NCBI GenBank assembly: GCA_028876065.1
Contig: JAGWTI010000032.1
Coordinates: forward strand, 1 to 33,199
Length of the DNA: 33,199 nucleotides
From: Nitrospirota bacterium
Lineage (GTDB): Bacteria > Nitrospirota > Nitrospiria > Nitrospirales > Nitrospiraceae
Direction: 5' to 3'
How positions within the stretch are numbered: position 1 is the stretch's first letter; each line of letters opens with the position of its first letter. Positions 9,601 through 17,111 of the stretch are shown here, piece after piece. Made by a program: the position numbers and the translations under genes. Below the pieces are notes generated by a model that saw nothing but the letters and a program-made list of their open reading frames with translations, did no database searches and was not told the origin of the DNA.

Positions 9601-9723
9601 GATCGGAGAGGGCTCCTTGGCCGCACGTGCCGCTCCATGGCCGTCTTGCACCATGGTCCGAATCGGAGCGCGTAAGCTAGCACAGCTGTTTACGGAAAGT
9701 CGAGAGAGCCGGCAGGGGAAATC

Positions 9724-9762
9724 CCGGCTCCGGAGCGCCTCGTCGTCGGCGCCCGGAGCCGG
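9724..9762 (-). terminator. Strong hairpin downstream of the TIG-domain gene
   Basis: CCGGCTCCG (9724-9732) pairs perfectly with CGGAGCCGG (9754-9762), and GCGCC/GGCGC (9735-9739/9748-9752) extends the stem inward. On the minus strand it follows the TIG gene stop by 29 bases and is followed by GATTTCCC, a short T run. Probably a transcription terminator separating this operon from the carboxylase genes. Confidence 0.55.
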
Positions 9763-9791
9763 AAACAAGCAGAGGTATTCGGGGGGATGGC

Positions 9792-10262
9792 CTACTTGGA
9801 TTTGATCAGAAATCCCTTGGAGCGGGCGTTGCCGCCGCCGGCGACCACGTCGATGAACGACATGCCCGTGCGGGCCTCGGGCACGACCACTTCGATCGTG
9901 GTGTCGTTCACGAGGGTGTACTGGACGGGGGCGCCTCCGGTCGCGCTGAAGGCCACGCCGTGGAAGCACTCCTTGGTGCCGAAGTTCTCGCCCTTGATCG
10001 TGATCTTCTGCCCCGGCGCCGCTTCGTCCGGCTCGACTTTGAAGACTTTGGGCCGCTTGCTCCGGTCGCAGACCGGGTCTTTTTCGATCTTGTTCGCGTC
10101 GAAGCCCTTGATGGATTCCGTGCCGAACATGCTGAAGCCGGTGCCTTCCTCCATGCTGCCTTCTGGCGCGGCGCCTTCGGCGGCCCAGACCCCCGGGGCC
10201 TGTATGCCGGCCAGCCCCACGGCCGCCAGTAACACCATCGTGCGGAATGCCTGTCTGCCCAT
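9792..10262 (-). CDS. Secreted IPT/TIG-domain protein
   Basis: A 156-aa exported protein: signal peptide ending near GVWAAEG, a short acidic linker, then an immunoglobulin-like TIG/IPT domain from about residue 70 (PKVFKVEPDEAAPGQKITIKGENFG) to the end. Such domains are binding or structural modules; no catalytic residues are apparent. Two cysteines (DPVCDRS and KECFHG) could form a disulfide. ATG 10262 is chosen over the upstream in-frame start because AAGGAGG sits 6 bases before it. The gene begins 30 bases after the stop of the binding-protein gene on the same strand, so the two are probably one operon and may work together in the periplasm. Confidence 0.75.
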   Translation of the reverse strand: MGRQAFRTMVLLAAVGLAGIQAPGVWAAEGAAPEGSMEEGTGFSMFGTESIKGFDANKIEKDPVCDRSKRPKVFKVEPDEAAPGQKITIKGENFGTKECFHGVAFSATGGAPVQYTLVNDTTIEVVVPEARTGMSFIDVVAGGGNARSKGFLIKSK

Positions 10263-10292
10263 ACGTCCCTCCTTCAACGCGACCGGTCGCGA

Positions 10293-11117
10293 TTACGACT
10301 TCGGATCAATGGGGGTATAGAGGTCATCCAGAATTTTTTGCCCCTCTTTCGAAAGGGCGAAGGCTTCAAAGGCCTTGACGAGCTGGTTCGGCTCTTTCTT
10401 CGACAGGAAGAGCACGGGGCGGCGCAATGTGTACCGCCCGTCCTTCACCGGGGGCTTTTCCGGCTCCACCTTGTCGATCGGCAGCAAGCGCACGGCGACG
10501 CCGGAGGAGACGGCTTCCAGGGCCGGCACCAGCGAGACGAAGGTGACCGCCGAGTTCGGAGGGAGCGTGCCGGCTACGGTCTTGATCGCCTTGTCGTCCG
10601 GGCCGATGGCCTTGGTATGGTCGGGAATCTGCCCGACGATCCCCAGTTGCTGCTCGAAGGCATCGCGGATATTGCGGTTGGCCGGCCGGTCGAGGATCAG
10701 CACCCTGGTGTCCGGCCCGCCCAGTTCGGACCAGAATTTGACCTTGCCGGTGAAGAGGTCGGCCGCCTGCTTGGTCGTGATTTCCTTGGTCTGGTTGGAG
10801 AGGCTGACCATGATGGCGATGCCGTCCCAGGCGACCTGGGTGGCGTTGAGCTCGGGGTCCGGCTTGCCCATCACGGCCAGTTGCGCCTGGCCCGATTTGA
10901 CCAGCTCGATGGGCTTGGAGATCTCGTCCCACTGGACGTCGATGTAGGCCCGCGGGTTGGCCTTTTCAAACGCCCGGGCCAGTTTCTCGATGACGGTCGA
11001 TTCCGGCCCGTTGCCGACGATGGTCATGGAGCCGGCGGCATCGCCGGCGGCCGCCGGACCGGCTCCCGCCAGAGCGGCGACGCACAGCCCGATCAGCAGT
11101 CCTGCTGCAGCACGCAT
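10293..11117 (-). CDS. PstS-like periplasmic substrate-binding protein
   Basis: A 274-aa protein with an N-terminal signal peptide (ending AGAGPAAAGDAAG) and a PBP-like fold of the phosphate-binding type: SMTIVGNGPESTVIEKLARAFEKANP is the usual first strand and helix, TKQAADLFTGKVKFWSELGG is the typical hinge block, and the C-terminus LSKEGQKILDDLYTPID is the common end. No permease or ATPase genes accompany it, so it is an orphan binding protein; phosphate, another oxyanion or a sensing role are all possible. ATG 11117 is preceded by GGAGG at 5-6 bases. The TIG-domain gene follows. Confidence 0.78.
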   Translation of the reverse strand: MRAAAGLLIGLCVAALAGAGPAAAGDAAGSMTIVGNGPESTVIEKLARAFEKANPRAYIDVQWDEISKPIELVKSGQAQLAVMGKPDPELNATQVAWDGIAIMVSLSNQTKEITTKQAADLFTGKVKFWSELGGPDTRVLILDRPANRNIRDAFEQQLGIVGQIPDHTKAIGPDDKAIKTVAGTLPPNSAVTFVSLVPALEAVSSGVAVRLLPIDKVEPEKPPVKDGRYTLRRPVLFLSKKEPNQLVKAFEAFALSKEGQKILDDLYTPIDPKS

Positions 11118-11245
11118 GAAGCCTCCTGTCTGCGCCCGGATGAATCGCGGAGAAGTCGGATAAATGGATCATGGGGCATGATCGCCAGGAACGGCGGCAA
11201 AGTCAAGTCAGGGGAAAGCGGCTGGACGGCGAAGGGATTGGCCGA

Positions 11246-11314
11246 GAAGAGCTGATGGCGTATAGCTTGTGGCCTGAGCGATTCTTGCCATAAGCCATAC
11301 GCCATACGCTCTTC
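11246..11314 (+). repeat. 69-bp inverted-repeat element, copy B
   Basis: Same length and orientation-reversed partner of 4413-4481, bounded by GAAGAGC and GCTCTTC. The interior reads as 7-base units (TTGCCAT AAGCCAT ACGCCAT). It lies downstream of fmdB and upstream of the binding-protein gene, in non-coding DNA. Confidence 0.85.
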
Positions 11315-11383
11315 GCTTCGCCGTCGGCCGATCGGAGAGGGAGCGTGCGGATGGGCGGCAGGGGTGTGTCGGGTCGAAACCGG

Positions 11384-11692
11384 TCAGTTGCCGCCGCTCG
11401 AGTCCGGTTTGGGCGTCCCGAAGTTGTCCGGGGCGGGCAGGACCCGCTTGCCCATGGCCGGCGGCAGCTTGGAGAATTTGTCCATCCGCTGGTTGAGCAT
11501 GTCGTAGGCCTTCATCTCCTTGAAGCCGGGCTTGTGGTCGCCGACGATCTGGGAGGCGAAGGAGGACATCAACCTGGTGGCTTTCTGGGCGCGGCAATGA
11601 GGGCAGACCGTATCTTCCGCCCGGAAGCTGACCGGTTGGACCTGCTCGAACGGTTGGCCGCAGCCTTCGCAGCGATACTCATACAATGGCAT
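11384..11692 (-). CDS. FmdB-type zinc-ribbon protein
   Basis: A 102-aa protein beginning MPLYEYRCEGCGQPFEQ, with CxxC pairs at CEGC and CPHC: the short N-terminal zinc ribbon of the FmdB/CxxC_CxxC_SSSS family. The remainder is Lys/Met-rich and unstructured-looking, longer than the minimal family member. Family members are small putative regulators of unknown mechanism. Start ATG 11692 has AAGGAG at 7 bases. A TATAAT lies on the same strand at 11733-11738. Confidence 0.8.
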   Translation of the reverse strand: MPLYEYRCEGCGQPFEQVQPVSFRAEDTVCPHCRAQKATRLMSSFASQIVGDHKPGFKEMKAYDMLNQRMDKFSKLPPAMGKRVLPAPDNFGTPKPDSSGGN

Positions 11693-11732
11693 GGAGTGAC
11701 TCCTTTGTGTCGCTCGCCGTGAACGAGGCCCC

Positions 11733-11738
11733 ATTATA
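11733..11738 (-). promoter_or_regulatory. -10 element for fmdB-type gene
   Basis: Perfect TATAAT on the minus strand 40 bases before the start codon. The matching -35 is weak (around 11755-11760). Confidence 0.45.
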
Positions 11739-11795
11739 CCCGAAACGGCTGGCCGATGCGACTCCCGCGGCTCCGACCGTTCCGCGCGCGGGCTC

Positions 11796-11825
11796 TTGAC
11801 CCTGAGCCGATCCGTCGAGTATGGT
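11796..11825 (+). promoter_or_regulatory. Sigma70-type promoter for the leader and small gene at 12019
   Basis: TTGACC (11796-11801), an 18-base spacer, then TATGGT (11820-11825). It predicts a transcript starting near 11832 with a leader of roughly 185 bases before the 58-codon gene. Confidence 0.5.
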
Positions 11826-11880
11826 AGCGCCGGACGCGTGCGGTGTGACGAACGTACGCGTGATCACTTGAGGGTTCTAT

Positions 11881-11995
11881 CCGGCTGCCAAAGTGATCTG
11901 ACGAGCAGCCGGTTCAAACGGGGCGTTGAGAAATCCAGGTTTCCCGGAGGCAAGGAAACTATCCGCCGCGCGGTGATCGAACGCGGCGGCTCAAC
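11881..11995 (+). ncRNA. Candidate structured leader: hairpin plus three-way junction
   Basis: Complementary blocks read directly: CCGGCTGC/GCAGCCGG (11881-11888/11905-11912) form one hairpin. GTTGAG/CTCAAC (11925-11930/11990-11995) enclose two further stems, GTTTCC/GGAAAC (11939-11944/11954-11959) and CCGCCGCG/CGCGGCGG (11963-11970/11982-11989). The enclosed stems end 10 bases before the Shine-Dalgarno of the next gene. I do not recognise it as a known riboswitch class. It could be a regulatory leader or an unrelated fold. Confidence 0.45.
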
Positions 11996-12018
11996 AAAGT
12001 GTTGTAGGGAGGCGGTCC

Positions 12019-12195
12019 ATGCCGTTGTTGTTGCGGAAGTACAAACTGGCCAGTGGGATGATGCAGGAAGAGCGGATCGACGATCCGGACCGGATCGAGC
12101 GGTACATGAAGCTCTTCGAGAAGGACGACATCAAGAAGTTGGAAGCCGGTGGCAGGGTGTTCATCGAGAAGGATGAGTGGCAGCTCTTTCCGTAG
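12019..12195 (+). CDS. Small hypothetical protein, 58 aa
   Basis: ATG 12019 follows GGGAGG at 7 bases. The charged product runs MPLLLRKYKLASGMMQEERI and ends DEWQLFP; it has a helical acidic/basic middle (ERYMKLFEKDDIKKLE) and a VFIEKDEW end. No membrane segment and no cysteines. It is intergenically isolated, with the structured leader upstream and repeat-like sequence downstream. Codon use is GC-rich like the neighbours, and the combination of ribosome binding site, promoter and clean stop supports a real gene. Function unknown. Confidence 0.6.
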   Translation: MPLLLRKYKLASGMMQEERIDDPDRIERYMKLFEKDDIKKLEAGGRVFIEKDEWQLFP

Positions 12196-12474
12196 CAGGA
12201 TGCCGAACGATCCCGCCCGTTTCGTTCCCGCTTCGCTCAGAGCCTCAACGTACGGTTAAGCAAAAGGCAACGCGCCTCTCCGCTCGCCTCTGATCGAAAC
12301 GAGCGGGTCCCGCGAAGCTTGGTACGTACGACCTCGCCTCGTCGCTTGCCGCGGCCCTGCCGCACGGCCTGGTTGAGTATTCCGGCGGCGCGGTCTGTTG
12401 CGGGCGGGGTATGGGCGTGATAGGCTCTGGTGCAGCCGGGGAGCGTTCTGGCCTGTCGGCCTAGAGGGAGACGC
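12196..12474. other. Repeat-like intergenic stretch
   Basis: No gene seen. The segment 12355-12385 (CTGCCGCACGGCCT followed by GGTTGAGTATTCC) resembles the reverse complement of 31181-31210 (GCGGACGGCCT, TTTTGAACATCC), suggesting diverged copies of one dispersed repeat. AAGCAAAAGG near 12260 is also shared with the repeat at 1576-1618. Confidence 0.35.
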
Positions 12475-12678
12475 ATGGTCTACTGGATCCACATCGCCCG
12501 TTCGATCGACCGGGTCACGCTCCACAAGGAAAAGTGTGCCGAGGTGCCGTCCAACAACGTCCAGACGGACTTCTGGGAAGGCGGCTGGTTCGACTATCCG
12601 ACCAAGGAACGGGCCCTGGCGGCCATGGAGCAGGCCGGGGTCTCCCTGGAAAAAATGTGCCCGCTCTGCAAACCGTGA
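12475..12678 (+). CDS. Small hypothetical protein with a CxxC end
   Basis: A 67-aa product starting MVYWIHIARSIDRVTLHKEK at ATG 12475, with AGAGGGAG seven or so bases upstream. A His/Cys pair (LHKEKC) in the first third and CPLC at the extreme C-terminus could together bind a metal. The centre, DFWEGGWFDYPTKERALAAM, is aromatic and well conserved in character. Reading frames starting earlier (12430) lack a ribosome binding site and are not preferred. A heptad-repeat hairpin begins directly after its stop. Function unknown. Confidence 0.65.
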   Translation: MVYWIHIARSIDRVTLHKEKCAEVPSNNVQTDFWEGGWFDYPTKERALAAMEQAGVSLEKMCPLCKP

Positions 12679-12685
12679 AGAGGCC

Positions 12686-12757
12686 GTCAGTCGTCAGCTT
12701 TCAGCTGTCAGCCACAGAAAATGGCAACTCTGAAGCTGAGGGCTGATAGCTGAGAGC
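12686..12757. repeat. Heptad-arm hairpin, TCAGC type
   Basis: Left arm TCAGTCG TCAGCTT TCAGCTG TCAGCCA; right arm of complementary units GCTGA. Arms pair imperfectly around a 12-base AT-rich loop. It starts 8 bases after the stop of the 67-aa gene and ends 9 bases before the transporter start. Confidence 0.75.
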
Positions 12758-12766
12758 GTCCCTCGC

Positions 12767-13636
12767 ATGCCCCACCTCATCCTGGTGCTCAGCGCGCTGA
12801 TCTGGGGCGCCACCTATCCCTCCACCAAAGCCGTCCTTACCCAGCTGCCGCCCTTCTCCTTCATGTTCGTGCGCTTCTTCCTGGGCTGCCTGCTGGTGGT
12901 CGTGGCCGTGCTCGTGCTGCGGCGCCGCATCCGGTGGGATCCGGCGACGCTGCGCATGAGTTTCATCGCCACGGTTTTTCTCTTTCTCGGGTTCGCGCTG
13001 CAAACAGAAGGGCTGGTCACGACGACGGCCTCCAAGTCCGCCTTCATCACCGTGCAATATGTCTTTCTGGTACCGCTCTTCCTGCGCCGGTTCGGCGGGC
13101 GCACCTGGGCGGCGGCGGCGCTTTCCGTGGCCGGCTTGTGGCTGTTGGTGGACCCGCAGGGGGAGATGACGAGAGGAGACCTGCTGACGCTGGGCTGTGC
13201 GGCGGCCTATGCGGGCCATATCAGTTGCCTGGAATCTTTCACGCAAAAGAGCGATCCGCTCTCGCTCTTTCTCTGGCAGTTGGCGATGATCACGGCCGCC
13301 ATGTTTCCGGCCATGCTCTGGGAGCGGCCGGGGGGCGATGCCTTCGCGCTCACGCCGCTCCTGCTCTCGGCCTTGCTCGTGAACGGCGTCTTCGCGACCG
13401 GGGCGTTCGCGATTCAGGTCTGGGCGCAGAAACGGCTGCCGGCGCCGCGGGTGGCCCTGATTTTTTCCTTGGAGCCCCTGTTCGCGGCCTGGCTGGCCTG
13501 GCTGTTTTTGGGGGAGCAGTTGAGCGGGCGCGGCTGGGTCGGCAGTATGCTGATCGTGGGCGCCGTCTTGTTGGGGACCTTGGGACCGGCGGCCTCGGAG
13601 CCGAGAACGCCGCTGGCCTCGTCGCACGCGAGCTGA
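12767..13636 (+). CDS. EamA/DMT-family transporter
   Basis: A 289-aa polytopic membrane protein with about ten hydrophobic helices in two EamA repeats, the first starting LILVLSALIWGATYPSTKA and the second around DLLTLGCAAAYAGHISCLE. The PTYPSTK-like first helix and the late EPLFAAWLAWLFLGEQLSGRGWVGSMLIVGAVLLG block are classic for the drug/metabolite transporter superfamily. Substrate unknown; members export amino acids, nucleotides or other metabolites. The Shine-Dalgarno is weak, and the start lies 9 bases after the heptad-repeat hairpin, so the repeat could influence its translation. Confidence 0.85.
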   Translation: MPHLILVLSALIWGATYPSTKAVLTQLPPFSFMFVRFFLGCLLVVVAVLVLRRRIRWDPATLRMSFIATVFLFLGFALQTEGLVTTTASKSAFITVQYVFLVPLFLRRFGGRTWAAAALSVAGLWLLVDPQGEMTRGDLLTLGCAAAYAGHISCLESFTQKSDPLSLFLWQLAMITAAMFPAMLWERPGGDAFALTPLLLSALLVNGVFATGAFAIQVWAQKRLPAPRVALIFSLEPLFAAWLAWLFLGEQLSGRGWVGSMLIVGAVLLGTLGPAASEPRTPLASSHAS

Positions 13637-13663
13637 TCGGTCGGTGCAATCGAAAGGATCGTC

Positions 13664-14131
13664 ATGGCGCAGAAATTCGGGAACGGCCGGTGGGTGAAGG
13701 AAGGGGTGCTGGACAACCGCGTGGCTGGGACGGTGGTGGGGCGGATCACGTTCGCGGCGCTCGGGCCGGTGGACTTCTATCTGATCGGGGACTTCAAGGG
13801 CGAGATCGCCGGCAAGGCCATTCGTTTTCGCAACAGCCAGTTTGCCGACGAGGATCTGGCCGGGCAGGTGCTGGGGGACTTCGAGGTGCCGCAAGTCGGG
13901 GAGGTGAGTTTGATTTCGTTCGATCCCCATCCGCTCCTTTCGCCGCATCCCTATCTCGAATGGTTCTCGCTGCGGAAGAACCATTATCGGATCGAGCTGG
14001 CGGCGGGCGATGCCTGGATTCTGTCGGATGAAGAGGCGGCGACGCTCGATCAGGAGCACGAGACGATTCGCGAGACGCTCAGTTCGCGCGCGAGGTCAAC
14101 GAGGGGGAGAAGCGATTCGGACTGGGTCTAG
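13664..14131 (+). CDS. Hypothetical protein, 155 aa
   Basis: Starts MAQKFGNGRWVKEGVLDNRV at ATG 13664 with AAAGGA five bases upstream. The first 110 residues look like a compact beta-rich domain (VVGRITFAALGPVDFYLIGDFKGEIAGKAIRFRNSQ) with Gly-Asp turns; the C-terminus is a charged, Ser/Arg-rich tail. No signal peptide or membrane segment. It follows the transporter by 27 bases on the same strand. I do not recognise a functional family. Confidence 0.65.
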   Translation: MAQKFGNGRWVKEGVLDNRVAGTVVGRITFAALGPVDFYLIGDFKGEIAGKAIRFRNSQFADEDLAGQVLGDFEVPQVGEVSLISFDPHPLLSPHPYLEWFSLRKNHYRIELAAGDAWILSDEEAATLDQEHETIRETLSSRARSTRGRSDSDWV

Positions 14132-14177
14132 GAGGGGAGCGGAAGGCCGGACGACCCGTTGGCCACAGAAGATACCT

Positions 14178-14202
14178 TCGTGGGCACTCTAGCTGCCCAC
14201 GA
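14178..14202. terminator. Hairpin between convergent genes
   Basis: TCGTGGGCA (14178-14186) and TGCCCACGA (14194-14202) form a perfect 9-bp stem with a 7-base loop. It sits between the hypothetical gene ending at 14131 and the desaturase ending at 14242, so it could serve both strands. No T run follows. Confidence 0.45.
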
Positions 14203-14241
14203 GCCTGCTCAAACCGATGTGAAGTGAGAGGAGCCGCCGGC

Positions 14242-15213
14242 TTACGCCACCGCTTCCATGTCCAGGCGTTTGGAATCCCGGATGCGGTCCGGCACCGGCT
14301 TCAAGTCCCAGATCAGCCCCGTCCAGGACAGGAGCACGAGGCCGTAGTAGGAGAGGTCGATCTCCCACCAGTAGAAGCCCTGGCGGGTGGACGTGGGATA
14401 GTGGTGGTGGTTGTTGTGCCAGCCCTCGCCGAGGGTGATGAGGGCCAGGATAAACGAATTGCGGCTGGTGTCCCCCGTGTCGTACCGCTGTTCGCCGACC
14501 ATGTGGGCCAGGGAGTTGATCGTCTGCGTACAGTGGAAGAGGACGACGGTGGAGATGAAGAATCCCCAGATCAGCATCTGGAATCCGTTAGTGCCCAGGC
14601 CCGGGGCCACCCGTTCCAGGATTGCGCCGAGGCCGTAGAGCGACGTGCCCAGCAGGATCGGCACCAGGGTGTCGAAGCGGTCCAGGAACCGCAGTTCCGG
14701 AAACTTGGCCAGGTCGGGCACGGCTTTCAAGTTGGTCAGGAAGCTGGCCGGCGTCATGATCCAGCCCATGTGGCTCATGAAGAACCCGTGCTGAATCGGC
14801 GAATGCACGTCCTGCGGCTGGTCGGAATAGAGATGGTGGTGCCGGTGATGGGCGGCCCACCAGAGCGGCCCGCGCTGGACGGCGGAGGCGCCGAGGACGG
14901 CGAGGGCGAACTGGCCCCAGCGTGTGGTCTTATAGGTCCGATGGGAAAAATAGCGATGATAGATGGCGGTGACGGCAAACATGCGGATGACATAGAGGGC
15001 GAAGGCCACGCCGACCGCGGTCCAGCTCCATCCCGCCCAGATCACGCAGAGGCACATGGCGTGGAGCCAGAGGAACGGGAGACAGCGCAGCCATTCGATC
15101 TTCTGTCCGTCCTGGCTGCGGGGCTGGTCCATGCCCTCCCAGGAGTCGAACCATCGAATGAAAGACCGGAACAGATTAGTCCGACGTGCTGGGGCGCTGG
15201 ATGAATGGTGCAT
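14242..15213 (-). CDS. Acyl-CoA/acyl-lipid delta-9 type fatty acid desaturase
   Basis: Membrane di-iron desaturase that introduces a double bond into a saturated acyl chain. The 323-aa product has the three histidine boxes of the stearoyl-CoA desaturase/OLE1 family: HRYFSH (86-91), HHRHHH (122-127) and HNNHHH (266-271), with hydrophobic helices around residues 42-75 and 185-225. The end EIDLSYYGLVLLSWTGLIWDLK is typical of bacterial members. ATG 15213 lies 9 bases after GGAG, but another in-frame start further upstream is not available. It is probably transcribed alone; an unexplained open frame overlaps its start in another phase. Confidence 0.88.
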   Translation of the reverse strand: MHHSSSAPARRTNLFRSFIRWFDSWEGMDQPRSQDGQKIEWLRCLPFLWLHAMCLCVIWAGWSWTAVGVAFALYVIRMFAVTAIYHRYFSHRTYKTTRWGQFALAVLGASAVQRGPLWWAAHHRHHHLYSDQPQDVHSPIQHGFFMSHMGWIMTPASFLTNLKAVPDLAKFPELRFLDRFDTLVPILLGTSLYGLGAILERVAPGLGTNGFQMLIWGFFISTVVLFHCTQTINSLAHMVGEQRYDTGDTSRNSFILALITLGEGWHNNHHHYPTSTRQGFYWWEIDLSYYGLVLLSWTGLIWDLKPVPDRIRDSKRLDMEAVA

Positions 15214-15462
15214 CAGGCATGGCTCCGTTGTCAGTGGTGTACAGCGATACGACTGACGTGGTTATGGGATTGTAGATCGCCGGCCCGAGGACTAGCTTGG
15301 CACATTGGCACTGCACGGTACCCGATTTGAGAGGATAAATCAAGCCCCCTGCAGAGCATGCGACTTTAGCGCCTTGTGGATGGGGCGGAGCCAAGCAGAT
15401 GGTAAGGGAAGCGGAGGCACAGGAAGCGTGTCGCGCGCATGAGCGGACGGTTCAGCGTCCGG
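15214..15462. other. Intergenic stretch with a possible small minus-strand frame
   Basis: A minus-strand frame (15176-15394) starts at TTG and contains several cysteines (VACSAGG, QCQCAK); it overlaps the desaturase start in a different phase and has no clear ribosome binding site, so it is not called as a gene. CGGACG/CGTCCG (15444-15449/15456-15461) is a small hairpin just downstream of the DUF523 gene. Confidence 0.3.
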
Positions 15463-16425
15463 TCAGTGATTACGGAGCATCAGCTCCTTCGGATGTGGAC
15501 TGAGGTAGACCTGGTCGGCCAGGTAGCGGATCTCCAGACGCCGGACATAGTGCTTGACGAGGGTGAGCGGCACGATCAACGGGGTCAGGCCCCGATGGTA
15601 GTCGTGCAAGACCTCCTGCCATTCTTCCCGCTCGGCTGCGCTCAGGCGTGACTTGAAAAATCCGACCATGTGCTGAAGCACGTTGGCATGCTTCCGGACC
15701 GTGGTTTTCACCCGCAAGGCCTCCATGAACAGGCGGCCATAGGCTTGCGTCAGGTCGGTGGGCCGATATCGCTTCGCGTTCCCCACCAACCGGCCGAGCT
15801 GCTCATAGTGGGGGCGGCTGTGGGCCAGCAGCAGAAATTTGTGCGCGGTGTGGAAGACTGCCAGTCCCCGCCTGGTTGGGCGATGCCGCTGCCATTCGCG
15901 CCAGCGGGCATAGCTGAAGACCCGCTCGAGAAAATTGTCGCGGAGCGAAGGATCGGCGAGCCGGCCTTCTTCTTCGACCGGGACGAGCGGGAACCGTTCC
16001 TGAAAGATGCGCGCAAAGAGGCCGACTCCGTTCCGGGTTGGCATGCCTTGCTCGTGATAGATGCGTACCCGTTCGACCCCGCAGCTCGGGGAGCCTTGCT
16101 TGAACACGTACCCGGACAGGTCCAGGGTCTTCAGTTCCCGCACGCGATGATGGGAGAATCGCTCCATCATGTGGGTATGGTCCAGGCCGGACGTGACGGT
16201 GAGGAGGCGCGGCGCTTCGGGTTGGCCGACCAGCCGCATGGCTTCGCGAGGCGTGCCGAGCCCCGCTTCGACTTCGGGACAGACCGGCACCCATTCCACG
16301 TGTCGGCCGAGGGTGTCGGCGAGAAAACTGTCCCGTTTGTGTCCGCCGTCGTACCGGACTTTCTCGCCCAGCAGGCAGCGGCTGATGCCGATTCGAATAG
16401 GCAGGGGGCTTGTCGTGGACATCAT
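15463..16425 (-). CDS. DUF523-DUF1722 protein (YbbK/YbgA type)
   Basis: A 320-aa fusion of two uncharacterised domains. The first, about residues 10-155, is DUF523 (IRIGISRCLLGEKVRYDGGHK, with VPVCPEVEAGLGTPREAMRL and the GSPSCG cysteine), and the second, about 195-310, is DUF1722 (HKFLLLAHSRPHYEQLG through LVKHYVRR). The fused form is common in bacteria and often sits near DNA-repair or pigment genes. Conserved cysteines suggest a metal or redox centre. MetMet start at 16425/16422; the Shine-Dalgarno is weak. It begins 13 bases after the CbiX-like gene stop on the same strand. Confidence 0.85.
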   Translation of the reverse strand: MMSTTSPLPIRIGISRCLLGEKVRYDGGHKRDSFLADTLGRHVEWVPVCPEVEAGLGTPREAMRLVGQPEAPRLLTVTSGLDHTHMMERFSHHRVRELKTLDLSGYVFKQGSPSCGVERVRIYHEQGMPTRNGVGLFARIFQERFPLVPVEEEGRLADPSLRDNFLERVFSYARWREWQRHRPTRRGLAVFHTAHKFLLLAHSRPHYEQLGRLVGNAKRYRPTDLTQAYGRLFMEALRVKTTVRKHANVLQHMVGFFKSRLSAAEREEWQEVLHDYHRGLTPLIVPLTLVKHYVRRLEIRYLADQVYLSPHPKELMLRNH

Positions 16426-16438
16426 GAAGGGCCCACCC

Positions 16439-16978
16439 TCAGCCCTGTCTTGCCGGTTCCGGCGCCGCCGACATAAACCGGTGCAAGTGCTCGGCGAGCA
16501 TGGAGCAGACCATCGTCAGGTCGAACGGCCAGGCATAGCGCAGCGTCACCTGGGGATATCGGATGCGCAGCCGTTGAAGCGTGTCCGGAATTTCCAGTTC
16601 CGAATGCGACCCCCCCGGGGTGAACATGGATGACACGACCGTGATCTCCCGCGCGCCGGCGCCGACCAACTCCGCGACCGCCTCTTCGAGCGTGGGGGAA
16701 CAGAATTCATTGTAGGCCAGCGCCAGCGGCATGCCGTTCAAGAACGGGCGCAGGTGGGCGGCCAGGGCCTCCAGCCCCGTCTGATAGGGATCGGTCTGCG
16801 CCGAGCGGGGCCAGCGTCTGATCCGTTGGTCCAACTCGATCTCCTCGCTCGTGGGCGGCGCGCCGGAGGAGCGACGCTGCGCCTCCAGACGCTTCAGCTT
16901 GGTGACCAGTTCCTGGGGATAGTCTTTCGGCACGCCTCCGTGCCCGACGAGGATGGCCGCCTGTGGGCTTGTATGCAT
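16439..16978 (-). CDS. CbiX-like sirohydrochlorin/tetrapyrrole chelatase
   Basis: CbiX/SirB-type class II chelatases insert cobalt, nickel or iron into tetrapyrroles in the cytosol. The 179-aa product has the two metal-site histidines in family context: His13 in AILVGHGG and His125 in FTPGGSHSELEIP. The short form fits CbiX-small proteins, which work as dimers, though it has an extra charged stretch at residues 30-60. ATG 16978 is preceded by AAGGAGG, overriding a longer frame to 17044. It is divergent from hemE across a 133-base gap, consistent with a role in the same pathway, but its substrate and metal cannot be decided. Confidence 0.72.
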   Translation of the reverse strand: MHTSPQAAILVGHGGVPKDYPQELVTKLKRLEAQRRSSGAPPTSEEIELDQRIRRWPRSAQTDPYQTGLEALAAHLRPFLNGMPLALAYNEFCSPTLEEAVAELVGAGAREITVVSSMFTPGGSHSELEIPDTLQRLRIRYPQVTLRYAWPFDLTMVCSMLAEHLHRFMSAAPEPARQG

Positions 16979-17111
16979 GGCATGCACCTCCTTCGTGCAT
17001 CGCGCTGTCGGCTGCAGAGTGCCGAAGCACAGCCGAACAGTCAAGAACGGTCGGCGAAGCCGAGAGTGCCCAGTAGATTTCAGCGGCCATCCACGCTAGA
17101 ATGCGCGCCTG

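Noticed and set aside
12701-14059. A 452-codon minus-strand frame
   Set aside because: It is antisense to the EamA transporter and the following gene, with Arg/Gln-rich shadow composition.
15176-15394. A Cys-containing small minus-strand gene
   Set aside because: TTG start without Shine-Dalgarno, overlap with the desaturase start in another phase, and no recognised family.
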